In this document: positions 44,649 through 55,890 of the stretch, piece by piece
How the letters are laid out: every line of letters begins with the position of its first letter
How positions within the stretch are numbered: the stretch's first letter is position 1
From: Ulota crispa
Taxonomy: Eukaryota; Streptophyta; Bryopsida; Orthotrichales; Orthotrichaceae
DNA: 64,000 bases
Assembly: GCA_963920765.1 (NCBI GenBank)
Contig: OY987244.1
Location: forward strand, 19,882,358 to 19,946,357
Direction of reading: 5' to 3'
Notes under the pieces: model-generated
The model's database searches: none
Told to the model about the DNA's origin: nothing
What the model saw: the letters and a program-made list of their open reading frames with translations, nothing else
Made by a program: the position numbers and the translations under genes

Positions 44649-47566
44649 CCTAGAAACGGGCTCCCTCGAATCACGAATCGCCACATTTGGTAAGGTTGAA
44701 TCCTGCAGAGACGCAGACGACAGCTGGGCAAATTGAAGTTTGTAACCGAAGCCTCAGCCTCTTTTTTCGTGCATCGACCTCGACAGACCAAAAAAACTCC
44801 TCCTTCTCCGTTGCAGGAGCAGCAGCAGCACTGCACTGCACTGCAGCAGTACAGGCAGGTACGACAACTACTATTACTACTACGACTGCTGCGTCCGTGA
44901 TACGACTCGTAGGCTGTTGTGCAATCGAGACGGTTGGAGTTCAACAACGCTAAACGAAGGAAAAACGAAAGCTCAATGTAGGTGTAGAAACTCAATTGCA
45001 GCGCTGGTAAGTACGTTTCCCCTCCGCAATCAACCAGTTTGTACATGCGACTGTGTGCTGAAAAGGAGTAACTTCTCTGCATCATACTTGCACTTTGGAG
45101 TAATCTGGGCACGATCTTCGCTCGGGCAGGACGTATTTACATTTACTGTGGTCCTTTGTTGGTTTTGGTCACTTGCAGACTGCCAACAACGTTGACCAGG
45201 AAATTCTATGCATTTACATTTCTGCACCTGCGACAGCTGCGGTAAATATTTCCAAACCGCCCACTGCAGGTTTTTTTCTTGTACGGGGCGTAGAGCTAAC
45301 TTCTTTCCAGTTAGTAATTCGTATGATCCTGATCTAATGGTCCAGTACTATCGACAGTGTATGTGCCTGCTTGTAACTTATTCTCTTGTATTTAGTAGGA
45401 TCAGTATGCAGTTTACATTCTGCCAGGAAGTTACTAATGTTCAAATCTGGCGCCCATTGAAAGTGAGTTAAGTGAAGTGAAACGAAGTCTGTCAACCGCT
45501 GTAACTACTACTGAAGAACAGTTGCTGCTGCTGCTGCTGCAGTTTTACAGTTCTTTTAAGTTACTACGGGCAAATCGGGTGAAACCCTCCGAGTCGTGAC
45601 ATGCACAACCAGGCAGTAAGTAAGATTTTTCTTAATAAGACGGACAAGGCTTTCGGGTACAGATGATCACAGGCCATGTACCACTCCCGGCTGATGGAAC
45701 TTTATGACGACTCTTCGTTATCTGTAACTGTAGTCTTACACAATGTGACCGGACACTGGAACTAACATTTGATGATTCAATGATGGCGATCAATAAATGC
45801 TCTTAGGCTCTCAGGAGTTTCTTGCTACCTGAATCCTGAGCAGGCAGGTTAGCTGGGGGGGAAAAGTGGATCATCACCTTCAGATTCTCGGAAACAGAAT
45901 CTGGTGCAGGTGCAGCAGCGGAGGAAAAAACGTTCATTTATGGCTCTGGAAGTATTCTCAGATCGTAGCATCTCCGATCCTGCGGAGGTCATGATCGTTC
46001 GTACTATCACAGTTACCAACAACTTTTAAGTTCAAAAACAAAACGTTATTGCGAACGACGAATGGTCAGTTCACAGATGCGATGATCGTGAGAATCATCC
46101 GCGGCAGAACTGGGCGTTGCTTCACCAAAGCAATCGATTGTTAGCATTGAAGGCGATCGATCAGCTTCAGAGGATCGATCCAGTTCCATCTTCACCAGGG
46201 TCGTCTCTGCAGTCCCATAATGGCAACAGGTTTTAAAGTGCAAATGATCTGGCCCCTGCTCAGTAATTTGCAGAGTGACCGATGTGGCGAAGCATTCCGG
46301 CGTGTGAGGAAGAGATCCATAGGCGTCCAGACAAAGTCAACTGTAGAGGGAATTTTTCCCAATCAATACATTCAATCGGAGTATGATCAGCGCAATCTCT
46401 TCCTGCAGGGCAGGGCAGGGCGACATGTTGGTTGAACAGGAGACTCGGCCACTCGGGGTTAGCAAAACACGAGCACTGGCTCATGCTTGCATCTGACACC
46501 AATAATAGCAAATTAATAAAGGCAACAGGTTCCAGTCAGATAAAGTCCCGCGAGATTATCTCCTCAGGCATTCCCACCTCATTGATCGCCAAAGTCCAAA
46601 CGACCTGGATCTCATCACTAACAGTCTCGTACGACGGTTTGCTGCTGCAAGAATAACTGTAAAACCACCTCGGAAGGCTGGCATTCCTGGCAAAATTTTG
46701 AAAAGAGGATGTCATTGCAATGACAACCATAGGACTACGAGTGATTGGCACAACATTCCACGAGCAGATCAATCATCGTTCATCCATCTAGCGCAAGTCA
46801 ACAAGAAGCTGGGCCCAAGAAGCCAGGCATGCATGATTCAAAACCTTTCAAGGAACACGTGTCATCTTTATTGCCTCAATAAACTCAAAATAGAGGAGGG
46901 CCGTACATTTCAGTTGGGATTTCTGCAATTGCTGAAGCAATGAATCCACACTTCACTGTCTCGGCTCCTTTCCATCTTGAACTGAATTATTGTCAACTTC
47001 GGCACTACTGACATAGTAAGTGCAGGAAGAATCACGGTGTCGACCACTTTCTCTATCTCTGTCTCTGTCTGTTTCTTCTCATTCTCGGTCCTACCTCTGT
47101 GTCTCTTTCTCACAATTTTTGATCGGAGTGTCTCAAGTTCCATGAAATGCAACTAGCATTCGATGTACAAGACATGATTGTTGTATCTTAGTTTACAAAA
47201 GCTGAAACTGTCTGTACTGCAAGCCTGAAGAACATTTGTACATGTAAGAGAGCAACTATAAAATTAAGTTATCCAGGCAACACTTGTTTCCTACAAGTGT
47301 GCATAACTGCCAAGGAAAAAAAACGAAGTCGCCTCTGATGATCAATCGAAGCGCACAAAATTTGATCGAAGAAGCCTGAGTAAAAATCTCAAAAAAAGCC
47401 GAAAGAAAATGAAAGAAAAAAAAAAAAAAAACTTGTGCCTTGCTATCCGAGGGGGGGTCTTCAAAACCAGCCTCCTCCCTGAAAAGAATCCTGCTACTTG
47501 TCGGTCGGTTTTCAGAGGCAGCCCCTGTACAAAAATAAATCAAACACACAAAATTGGGAGGCCTCC
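44649..47566. other. GC-intermediate region between two minus-strand genes
   Basis: It holds CAG/CTG-type trinucleotide runs (about 44817-44850 and 45517-45542) and ACT runs near 44869-44886. The ORF at 44591-45112 (minus, 173 codons) is Ser/Cys-rich from these repeats and looks like leader sequence. The part right of about 46000 probably contains the MYB 3' UTR and intergenic DNA. No other gene is recognised. Confidence 0.35.
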
Positions 47567-49655
47567 TCAGGCCGCTCCCACGCCGAGGAAATCAATGAAT
47601 GGAATCGCCGCAGGCTCTGCTAGGGAAGGAGCCACATCCGAGTCCTCTGCCGGGAACTTTTCCGGGGTGGATTCCGGCCATGACGACATCCCGAGCTTGA
47701 GCGAGCTGCTGTCCTTGCAGAACCTCGTTTCGTGCCGTTGTTGAAATGCGTGCCCGGAAGGCGCCATTGGCGTCCAGTTCCCGAGCTCTTTGGTCGAGTC
47801 CTGTCTGCGGAACGCCGGCGCGAGAGGCCGCACCACCGGGCGACCAAAATCGTCGCTCAGCTGTTGTTGTTGTTGGATCAAAGCGCGGCGAGCGGTGGTG
47901 GGGTATTTTTTGTACAATTCTTCAGCATGGTTCGCAAATGGGTTGGGAAGCGAAGGGCTCCACTGCGTGCACAGGTTTCCTTGCAGCGTTGCCTTCAGTC
48001 CCACGAAAGATTCCGGTGGTTGTGGCATTTCCAGAGAGCCGCCTCTCTCGGCTCGCGCTTCGGCCGCTCTGGTCAGCAGCCCGGAGCTTATGTGGCTGTT
48101 CAAGGGATCCCAAGGACGGTTACCTGCACAGGAAATCAACCATTAGCAAATCGCAACACGCCCAAACTGGTAATATACATAATTCAATTAAACGAAAGGC
48201 GTTTCCCAAACTCACAATAAACACTAACTTCCTTCGAGAAAAAGTAAACACAAAAGCCACGATCGAATCAATCCATTGGACAAAACATCTCTGCACTAGC
48301 TCTGCAAAGGGAGAAGGCACCCAAGTCCGCAAGAGACACACCTGCTGGTAGCGATGTCGACACCGCCAGCGGTGCTACGCTTCCGAAGTCGTTCCCCGAA
48401 AGCTTCGGTAGCTTTGACGACGCTTCCTCTGTAGAGTTTTGTTGCAAGTTGACGGCATGATGTTGAGGTCTGTTGCATATCGTGCCGGGCAGCGAGGTGG
48501 TTGAGCCCGAGAGAGAGGAGAGGGAGGACCTTGGGAGGCCTGCGGTATCCGACTCCCCGGTCATTGCATACTTCTCAATCCACGCCGTGAGGGAATCTGT
48601 TCCAGAGCCCTGGTGGGGGTGCTGGTCACCGTTGCGAGACTTGCAGCTGCCGCGGCGATTCGAGTGCGCCTTGCGGCGCCCGTTGGCGCGTGACCGCTCA
48701 CGGAACTTGCGCGCCATGACGACGTGCCAGTGGTTCTTCACGGCGTTGTCGGTCCGGCCCGGGAACAGGCGCGCGATCATGGCCCACTTGTTGCCGTGGA
48801 ACTGGTGCGCTCCCAGCAGCCGCTCCTCCTCTTCCTCCGTGAATGGTCGCCGGTTGATGCGCGGGTCCAGTTGGTTGAACCACCGCAGTCTGCAGCTCTT
48901 GCCTGAAACACACCCCCAACTCTCACGTCAATGCTCAAATTCGTACCCCCAAATCGACCGCAATCACTCTCATCTGCTTCTAGATTTCGAAACAATGTTC
49001 GACAAACCTTCTCCTCTCCCATTTGCAAACCCGAGTCAAGTGAGTTCCAGGGAGCGCGATCTGAACTTTAGCCCTACCCTGGTGAAGATACAAACTAAAA
49101 TTTTCGAAAAACACCAGCCTTTGGGACAAAATGATCGCATTTACCTGATCGCCCTTGCAGTTTTTCGGCAATCAAGTTCCAGTTCTGAGGTCCATACTGG
49201 GAGACGAGTTCCCGGAGCTTATCATCTTCCGCGGGGCGCCAGTGGCCGCGCGGGCACAGCTTGGACTGCACACTCTCGCCATCCCTGACGAGGAACCTGT
49301 CTTCGATGTCTTCACGGTCGTACTCCTTCATGTCCTCCTCCAAGCTGCCATGTTCCACGTCGTCGTCGCTGGAGCGCATGCCTCGCCAGGCATGTTCGCC
49401 GAGTGCTTGGAAGGGGATGTTGGAGTGGCTCACGGGCGTCCCCGTGTCGGAGCCGGAGTTCGAGGTGCGCTCGCCGTCGGTGGTAACCGTTTCAGCCGAC
49501 GAGATTCCCCGGGACCCATTCACGAAACTGACCCCCTTCTCCGAATTCTGAGGCTGCCATTGGGATCGCCCCTCTTCGGAGAAGTGAACGCGGCCCATGA
49601 GCTTTGCGGCGCCTGCAGACCATGAGTGCGATCGCCTCTCCTCCATAACCACCAT
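47567..49655 (-). CDS. R2R3-MYB transcription factor, subgroup 21 type (MYB52/54/105/117-like)
   Basis: Three exons on the minus strand: 49145-49655, 48342-48902 and 47567-48123. The two introns (242 and 218 bp) have GT/AG ends and phase 1, and the total is 542 codons plus stop. R2 is at about residues 133-184 with Trp 139, 159 and 178 ([37 protein letters not shown]). R3 is at about 185-236, with Phe 191 in place of the first Trp, then Trp 210 and 229 ([35 protein letters not shown]). HWRPAEDx[10 protein letters not shown] and the C-terminal PFIDFLGVG (532-540) are typical of subgroup 21. These are nuclear DNA-binding regulators; in Arabidopsis, members act in organ boundaries, cell walls and ABA responses. 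Intron 1 splits the Gly codon of SGKSCRLRW, a usual plant MYB position. The protein is longer than most family members because of a 130-residue acidic N-terminal extension and a long Ser/Gln-rich C-terminus. The start is the first ATG (49655); another in-frame ATG follows at 49646. Confidence 0.93.
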
Positions 49656-50586
49656 CTCCTCACAATTCCACTACGAACTCAAAATACAATTTGTGTTGAT
49701 CTTATCAACTGACAGAAGAGAGAGAGCATACCCCCTGCAAAACAATTGGGTTTCAAGCTCGCGCCATTACCCGACATGCCAAGCTCTAGATAATACTGTA
49801 CTAGATACGAGAACCACTGGGTGGTCCATGAAACTGTGCAACGCCACAACAAGGATCGGTGATAATTCAAACTGAGCCCTCTTCACAAAACCATACAGGA
49901 AGCTGAGTGAGTTCTAATTGAGGCACAATCGACAATCGAACAAAACAAGGAACACGTCATCCGTGTTGCCCCGACTTTGCTGTCCGGTCCGAACGCCTTG
50001 AGAATCCCAGCTAGTTTGGCTCGGAATACAATGTATGTAGTGTCCCGATGCGTCCCAAGGGGGGGGGGGGGGGGGGGGGGGGGGTCGCAGATTTCCCCTA
50101 CGAGCGTTTTTATGTACACGAATCTAGACCCCCTTTGCAAGCACTATCGCAACAAAAGCATAACTGTCCAAGTTCGGCGTATGTTTCGGGAGCAACAAAA
50201 AGGCTGTCTCGGTCATTGAAGGAGGGGTACTTGCTCATGACGATGATCACTATATCCACAACTTGCGAGTACCGTGTGTTCAAATCCAACACATTGTGTT
50301 CACCGGGGTTACACTGCCATATCCCCTCAAGGCAACCTCTGCAGCATCGCCGTGCGGTCTCCTTGAAGCACAATATTAAACCTTCCAAAGCGGGGCAAGG
50401 AATCTCGACTATGGTAAGCGTAACTGTCAGGGCTGCTTTACCACGCGCACCCTGAGTCTGAGAATGCAGGCGCGAAGTTAAAAGGTGGAGCTGTGGAGTT
50501 GGAAGCTTTGGGCGAGAGCAAGCGGCGGGGGCGCTATCAGAAAGGGAATTGCTTGTCAAAAGCCCTTACGACGAGGACCGGGGTGG
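49656..50586 (-). promoter_or_regulatory. presumed MYB 5' leader with upstream ORFs
   Basis: About 930 bp between a TATA-like site and the MYB ATG, with no other gene seen. It contains a 26-base G run (plus strand 50059-50084) and a minus-strand open frame at 50110-50559 without domain features. Treating this as leader is inference. Confidence 0.35.
50059..50084. repeat. 26-bp G homopolymer
   Basis: Uninterrupted run of G on the plus strand (C on the transcribed sense of the MYB leader). The length may be uncertain in assembly. Confidence 0.9.
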
Positions 50587-50594
50587 GCTATATA
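50587..50594 (-). promoter_or_regulatory. candidate TATA box of the MYB gene
   Basis: The minus strand reads CCACTATATAGCCC, a strong plant TATA consensus in otherwise GC-rich DNA, about 935 bp upstream of the MYB ATG. A CTG repeat (about 50716-50731) lies upstream of it. Confidence 0.35.
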
Positions 50595-51017
50595 GTGGAG
50601 TGCGGTGTCTCCGAGGGGACAAGCGGCTGGAAGATCGACCGGGAGAACGCACAACTGGGTCCCTAAAAACCGACTGACGCTGTGATTGGAAACAACCGCA
50701 ATCGCACTCAACTGGTGCTGCAGTGCTGCTGCTGCTGCTGCAACGACGACGCAAAGAAAAATTGAACCAGTCTGACATCATCACACCACGCGCTGCAGCC
50801 GGGAATTCCTATTTCCAGGATGTCAAGTAAAGTTTCGATGCTGCGATCCCCTGGCCGGACTGCCGGATTTTGTTGACGCCCGGTACCAGGCTACCAGCTA
50901 TAGCAGGTAGGTGGGCTTGCCCATGAAGCAGACCCCGTTGTTGGGGCTTTCAGCACACACAAAAATTATTCATGCGGATGATTGCTGCTGCCACTGTGCC
51001 ACATCCTTTTCGGCCTA

Positions 51018-51218
51018 AGGTAGGAGCACCCGTAAATGTGAGTTTAAGGGTTTTGAACATGATGACTATTACTAAACGTCTAGCAAATTATAGGATCCTA
51101 TTAGCAACATAAAAATAATGATTTTGCACTTTTGAGTTTATTATTTGGATACTATGAGAATAAGTTGTTTCAAAGGTCACGCTTATGGAGACCCTCACGA
51201 GGATGGGTGCTTCTACCT
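51018..51218. mobile_element. TA-flanked MITE (AGGTAGGAG family), copy 2
   Basis: The ends AGGTAGGAGCACCC and GGGTGCTTCTACCT are flanked by TA (51016-51017, 51219-51220); 201 bp. The interior (TTATTATTTGGATACT, GAATAAGTTGTTTC) matches copy 3 at 52609-52914 in inverse orientation. Confidence 0.75.
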
Positions 51219-51281
51219 TAATCTCTCCAAATTTGAAGTGACATATGTTTACGCCTAGCTGCAAGTCTATCTGGAACTTCA

Positions 51282-51455
51282 CACTAGAAGAAACCTGTGT
51301 TTTTTATAATGGATTTTTTTGGATGTTCCCTTGTCTTTATGTTACAATTGATGTGAAAACTAACATCTTGATGTTATGTTTGATGTCATTGTCAACATGA
51401 AAATGAGTGGACGTCCAAAAAAATCCGTTATAAAAAACACAGGTTTCTTTTAGTG
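51282..51455. mobile_element. CACTA MITE, 174 bp
   Basis: The inverted repeats are about 48 bp, starting CACTAGAAGAAACCTGTGT (left) and CACTAAAAGAAACCTGTGT (right, inverted). The 3-bp duplication TCA is present at 51279-51281 and 51456-51458. CACTA tips and a 3-bp duplication identify the CACTA (En/Spm) superfamily. No transposase. Confidence 0.85.
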
Positions 51456-51470
51456 TCACCTCCAAGCATT

Positions 51471-52233
51471 TTAACCCATAAAGGCCCAAGCCAATTTCAC
51501 CAAAAATCAAGGTTTTAGGAGACTTATAACTTTGATGCCCACAAAAAGTGACCATTGAAAACAGTAGAACACCTACTTAGAAAATGGCTTGCAAATTTTG
51601 GGAACACTTGACTATGGGAGATGACTAATTTGGAGGCAATTGACAATGGGAGACGGGAGATTATAATATTTGGTTAAATAACATGTAATGGCAAAATCTC
51701 ATTTTTTGGTAAGTAGTTGCTATTCATTGATTTTAACAAAATTCTAAAAACGTTTGATTTAGCTCAAAAATAATTGAATAGCAATGTTAGATGTGAATGC
51801 ACAAACTTGCAAATTATTGAAGATTTTGCTTCTTTGTGTGTTAAGTTATAGGACTTCAAACCACTACTGCACGGAAAACAATGATCAACACAATTGGTGA
51901 GGGTTGCTTTGACAAGGGTTTAGAACATGCTTGACCCCTTGCTGGTGAATTTTCCGCTACCACAAAGCACATGTAAGGAAGCTTGCAATGAGTACCAACC
52001 AGTTGTAACTTGTAAGACATTGCTTGCCACCACAAATCCATATGGTATTTCACCCAATTAAGGTACTTGATGCACTTGTATAACATTTAGTTTGCCTTGC
52101 CATTACTCCACTTGCATGGACCACATGAATACCTTTAATTTATAACAAGGTCAAAAAATTAGATCCAATACCTCAAACATGGTGTGAAATCATGTGAGGA
52201 CCATTTTGGTCCTCTGGGGCATTCAAGAGTTAA
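51471..52233 (-). mobile_element. TTAA-flanked MITE, subfamily 2, copy G
   Basis: It starts TTAACCCATAAAGGCCCAAG and ends CATTCAAGAGTTAA; 763 bp. It is the partner of element F in inverse orientation. Its right TTAA (52230-52233) is also the left TTAA of element H. Confidence 0.8.
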
Positions 52234-52460
52234 CCCTTAAACGTTTGAGCAGCTTGTAGTAAGCAAAAAATACAATCTTGTATTTGGAATGCATCCACAC
52301 TTTTACTATATTTGAAATCAACAAAGAAATTAGAATATATCAATGCTATACTAGTGAGGTATTCAAGATCCCAAATTAAAACTTTTTGTTGGTAGCAAAT
52401 GCTAGTTATATCGCAGCGTACATACCATGTCCTATGGTTGCTTGGTCGTTTAAGGGTTAA
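52230..52460. mobile_element. TTAA-flanked mini-MITE H, 231 bp
   Basis: The ends TTAACCCTTAAACG and CGTTTAAGGGTTAA are perfect inverted repeats. It is the shortest of the TTAA elements, inserted immediately at the TTAA that ends G. Confidence 0.8.
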
Positions 52461-52608
52461 GGACAAACACGCAACTATTCTACCAAGGTTCAACAAAAAT
52501 TTATCCTAATTAGTCAGAACTTGTATTGTTGCAACCAAAACAACAAACATATAAAGTAAAATATAAAAACAATTAACATGGATGGATGGATGGATTGATT
52601 GCTGCATA

Positions 52609-52914
52609 AGATAGGAGCACCCCATAAGCGTTAGTATTCCCATAACTGTCACTTCTAAAAAATTTGAAAAATATATGAAAATAAATAAATGTAATTACAA
52701 GGATGTACAACATGTGAACATGAAACTTTAGTGTTGATTATGGGTGCAATGGCAGTTTGCTCTTTAAAATTCACAGCTTATTCTCACAGTATCCAAATAA
52801 TAAATTCAAAAATGCAAACTCATTATTTTTCTGTTGCTAATAGAAGAATAAGTTATTTATTAATAGTCATCATGTTCAAAACCCTTAATTTGACATTTAT
52901 GGGTGCTCCTACCT
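52609..52914. mobile_element. TA-flanked MITE (AGGTAGGAG family), copy 3
   Basis: The ends AGATAGGAGCACCC and GGGTGCTCCTACCT are flanked by TA (52607-52608, 52915-52916); 306 bp. It is longer than copy 2 but homologous. Confidence 0.75.
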
Positions 52915-53223
52915 TAGTAGCAGGGATGCAGGTTGGCTATGCGTTACGGTGTGGAGCACAGTCGAAGGACGGGGTAGAAATCCCGGGTTGAGTAGGTTAC
53001 TGTTTTTTTTGTTTGTTTTTGATTTTGTGTTTTTTTGTTTGTTTTTTCGCTTTCCCAAGACCAACGTGCACAGAGAACGAACGATGGAGATTGGAGGGGA
53101 GCGAGTCAGTCAGAGGACTGACGCACAGTGAAATGATTATTGATTATTTGGTGGAGTGTGCGCGGAGATCTTGAGTTTCTTCGGCAAAAATCCTACATTA
53201 CTCATTTTTAAACCGGTTGTTTT

Positions 53224-53609
53224 TTAATCCCTACACGTCCATGAGGACGAAAAATGTCCTTTCAGTGCCAGCGAAGCATCCAGAGGATGGAAAAACAAGT
53301 TTTTTTCAAAAGAATTTTTTCTGAAAGTGGTCAGGGTAATGTGCTCAATCTCTGAATGCCAAGAATTGTTGCTTTGCATGTCCCCATATTTGTTTCAACT
53401 TCAATTTATGATGAGATGTAGATATCTTGTGCTGCCTTATGCTGCCCTTCCTACAATTTTCGTGAGGGCAGTATTGACTTTTGCACATTTGGGGAGAATA
53501 TTGACCTTTATGGGCACATGTCACACTGCTATAGAGGTATTGAATAGTGAATTCCCATGAGCTATGCCTTGGTTCATGCACGGTCACCCGTGAGTCCTTT
53601 AAGGGTTAA
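53224..53609. mobile_element. TTAA-flanked MITE I, 386 bp
   Basis: It starts TTAATCCCTACACGTCC and ends GTCCTTTAAGGGTTAA. Only the ends resemble the other TTAA elements; the interior is different, so it is a separate subfamily. Confidence 0.6.
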
Positions 53610-53653
53610 GAGCATGCACCATATATGGCCTATATACTTATGCTATAATGATT

Positions 53654-55335
53654 TTAATCCCTAAAGGCCCAATGGTCTCCTCGGGGGACAAATGAATTTG
53701 GGTATGTACCTATAGCTAAACTACTTTGTGTGATTCTTTTTGAAATTTTTATTGAAGGTGGGGAATTCCAAGACCTATGCGTGCATTTAGTTTTTTTCAT
53801 TTTGACATTTGATAAAGAAATTATCAAGAATTTTCTGAAACTAGGTGAGAAGGGGCAATTTGGGCAGGGTCTCTTCTTTGTAAGTGCGTGTTGACTCCAA
53901 AGAGGGTCAGCCCTTGTGGGCACAAGGTGTGGACACTTGTGCAAAGGGGAATGGAGTGAAAGGTGCTCATCTTGGGGGATTCCCAAACCTCCATTTCTTT
54001 AGCCCCTTGTAAAATTTAGTGCTTTAATTATTTGAGTGTTTGAGTATTTGTTTTTCTGTTTTTTATTTTTTCCCAATTTGTAGTAGTAGGCTAAGAATCC
54101 TTGGTTTTCACCATTTTGATTAACCCCTCTAGGCCCAAGCAACGTTTTTTGGCATTCTAGCAATTTTGGGTTGGTCACTAAAAAAAAAATTAAACCTTCA
54201 CACATGAAGTACCCAAGGAGTGGCTTTAAGGCCCAATAATTTTCATGACTTTTGACTATGTACATGGTTCAAAAGTTACTGCATGTTCTGTTGTTTTCTT
54301 TACTCATCAGGGCAACCAGGGCAGCTCAAAAACTTTTTTTAAAACTACATTTCAAGTCTTGTTTTTTTTAATTGGTTCTTTAGATCTATATATAGGTGGG
54401 AAGTGTTGAATCATTCAATTTCTGTTAATGAGATGAAAGTTATGAGAAGTTTTAGTTTGCGGGTAGGTATAGTTTTGAGAGACTCCACACCTACCCCAAA
54501 ACTAAAACTTCTCATAACTTTCATCTCATTAATGGAAACTGAATGATTCAAAGCTTCTCACATATATTCTGATCTAAAAAATCAATTATAAAAAACCAAA
54601 CTTGAAATATAAATTTTAAAGAAGTTTTTGAGCTGCCCAGGCTGACAAGTAAAGAAAACAACATATCATGCAGTAACATTTGAACCATGTAGTCAAAAGT
54701 CATGAAAATTATTGGGTCTTAAAGCTACTCTTTGGGTACTTCATGTGTGAAATTTTAAAAAGAACTAAAAAAAACAAAAAAATCTAATGCAAAACCCATT
54801 TGTAATAACCTACCCAAAATTGCTAGAAAGCCAAAAAAAAGGTTGCTTGGGCCTTGAGGGGTTAATGTAGCTTGAATTTTTGAATTCTACATAAAGCCTC
54901 CAATTTTGCCTAATGGATTTGCAAATTTCTTGACCTTTGGGTATTCAAAGATTTTTTGAAGTATGTGGTATACCTCTACTTGATCCAAAAATTCTCTAAC
55001 ATACATTAAACTTGGTCTTGTAAATGGAGAAAATCAACCTCAACTTTGTGTAGAGCAATTTTTTGCTATAAGAGTGGTCTAAGGCTTCTGAAATTTTTGA
55101 AGAACATGAATTTTTTTTTTTAAAAACTTGTCATTTTAGATGTCAATATCTCACTCCTCTACTTCGTGAACAAGCTAATTTTTTCCCACAAGTACCTTCA
55201 CAGTCTAGTAGGGCAAGATCCTATGATTGGATATTCAAAAAATACTTTTTTTCCTACTTTTCTACTCAATCTCCCAAAAGTGATAGTATTCTTTGACTTT
55301 TACAAAAAAAACGGGCTTGGACCCTTAGGGGTTAA
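53654..55335 (+). mobile_element. TTAA-flanked MITE, copy J, split by element K
   Basis: It starts TTAATCCCTAAAGGCCCAAT and ends GGACCCTTAGGGGTTAA. Net length is 936 bp after removing K and one TTAA, equal to copies A, B, D and E. The break falls inside a block (CACCATTTtGAT ... TTTTTGAATTcTACATAAA) that is continuous in copy B. Confidence 0.88.
54120..54865. mobile_element. TTAA-flanked palindromic MITE K, nested in J
   Basis: It starts TTAACCCCTCTAGGCCCAAG and ends GGGCCTTGAGGGGTTAA; 746 bp. It is an almost full-length inverted repeat: arms of about 355 bp (54120-54475 and 54490-54865) meet at a short loop near 54476-54489. TTAA stands on both sides within J. The right arm is also similar to the right half of copy A. 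Confidence 0.88.
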
Positions 55336-55494
55336 TTTGTTTTTTTTTCACATTTCATTTGGGTAACTTTTTGTTGTTTTTGGCTCTCCCCATACATTGA
55401 TTTGGTGTGTTTACCATTCGGGCATTCCATCATTACACAACATCCTTGCAACGCACTGCTGTGAAGGCACTGGCGGATGGGAAGGCACAGGGTA

Positions 55495-55810
55495 AGAGCA
55501 TCTCCACCGGTCTAGGCACTTTCAAGATTTTCCATCTATTTTGGCTGGCCCTCAAGCCCCTTGATCTCCACTTGTGCCCTTTCAAAAGGTGGCCTTACAC
55601 TCCAACACACCTTATAAATAAGCAATTGACCACTTATCAAGGAAAGTAAAGGATAAAGCTCACTAAATTGAGGGTGAATAGTGAATGAATAGTGGCTTGA
55701 AGGGCCCTTGCTAGACACGGCAGGACTCAATGTCTAGAGAGGTTCTTGAGAGGAGCCTAAGCATATTTCATCTAGTTTGAGCGTGTTGGAATCACTAATG
55801 GAGATGATCT
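55495..55810. mobile_element. possible hAT-type MITE
   Basis: AGAGCATCTCC at the left and GGAGATGATCT at the right are short inverted ends of a kind common in plant hAT-like MITEs. The flanks (ACAGGGTA, AAGGGGGT) only roughly suggest an 8-bp duplication; 316 bp. Confidence 0.35.
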
Positions 55811-55890
55811 AAGGGGGTTATGATGATGGAATTATAAAGGTCAACTGATGTTTCATTCTATTTTGCAGGGATACCTAAGACTTAAAAATA

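Noticed and set aside
44591..45112. 173-codon minus-strand ORF
   Set aside because: Cys/Ser-rich translation of trinucleotide repeats and in another frame from the USP-like ORF. Looks like leader sequence.
47746..48351. 201-codon plus-strand ORF
   Set aside because: Antisense of MYB exon 3 and intron 2. The coding evidence is on the minus strand.
48473..49288. 271-codon plus-strand ORF
   Set aside because: Shadow of MYB exons 1 and 2 on the opposite strand. It also runs straight through the intron and has no domain.
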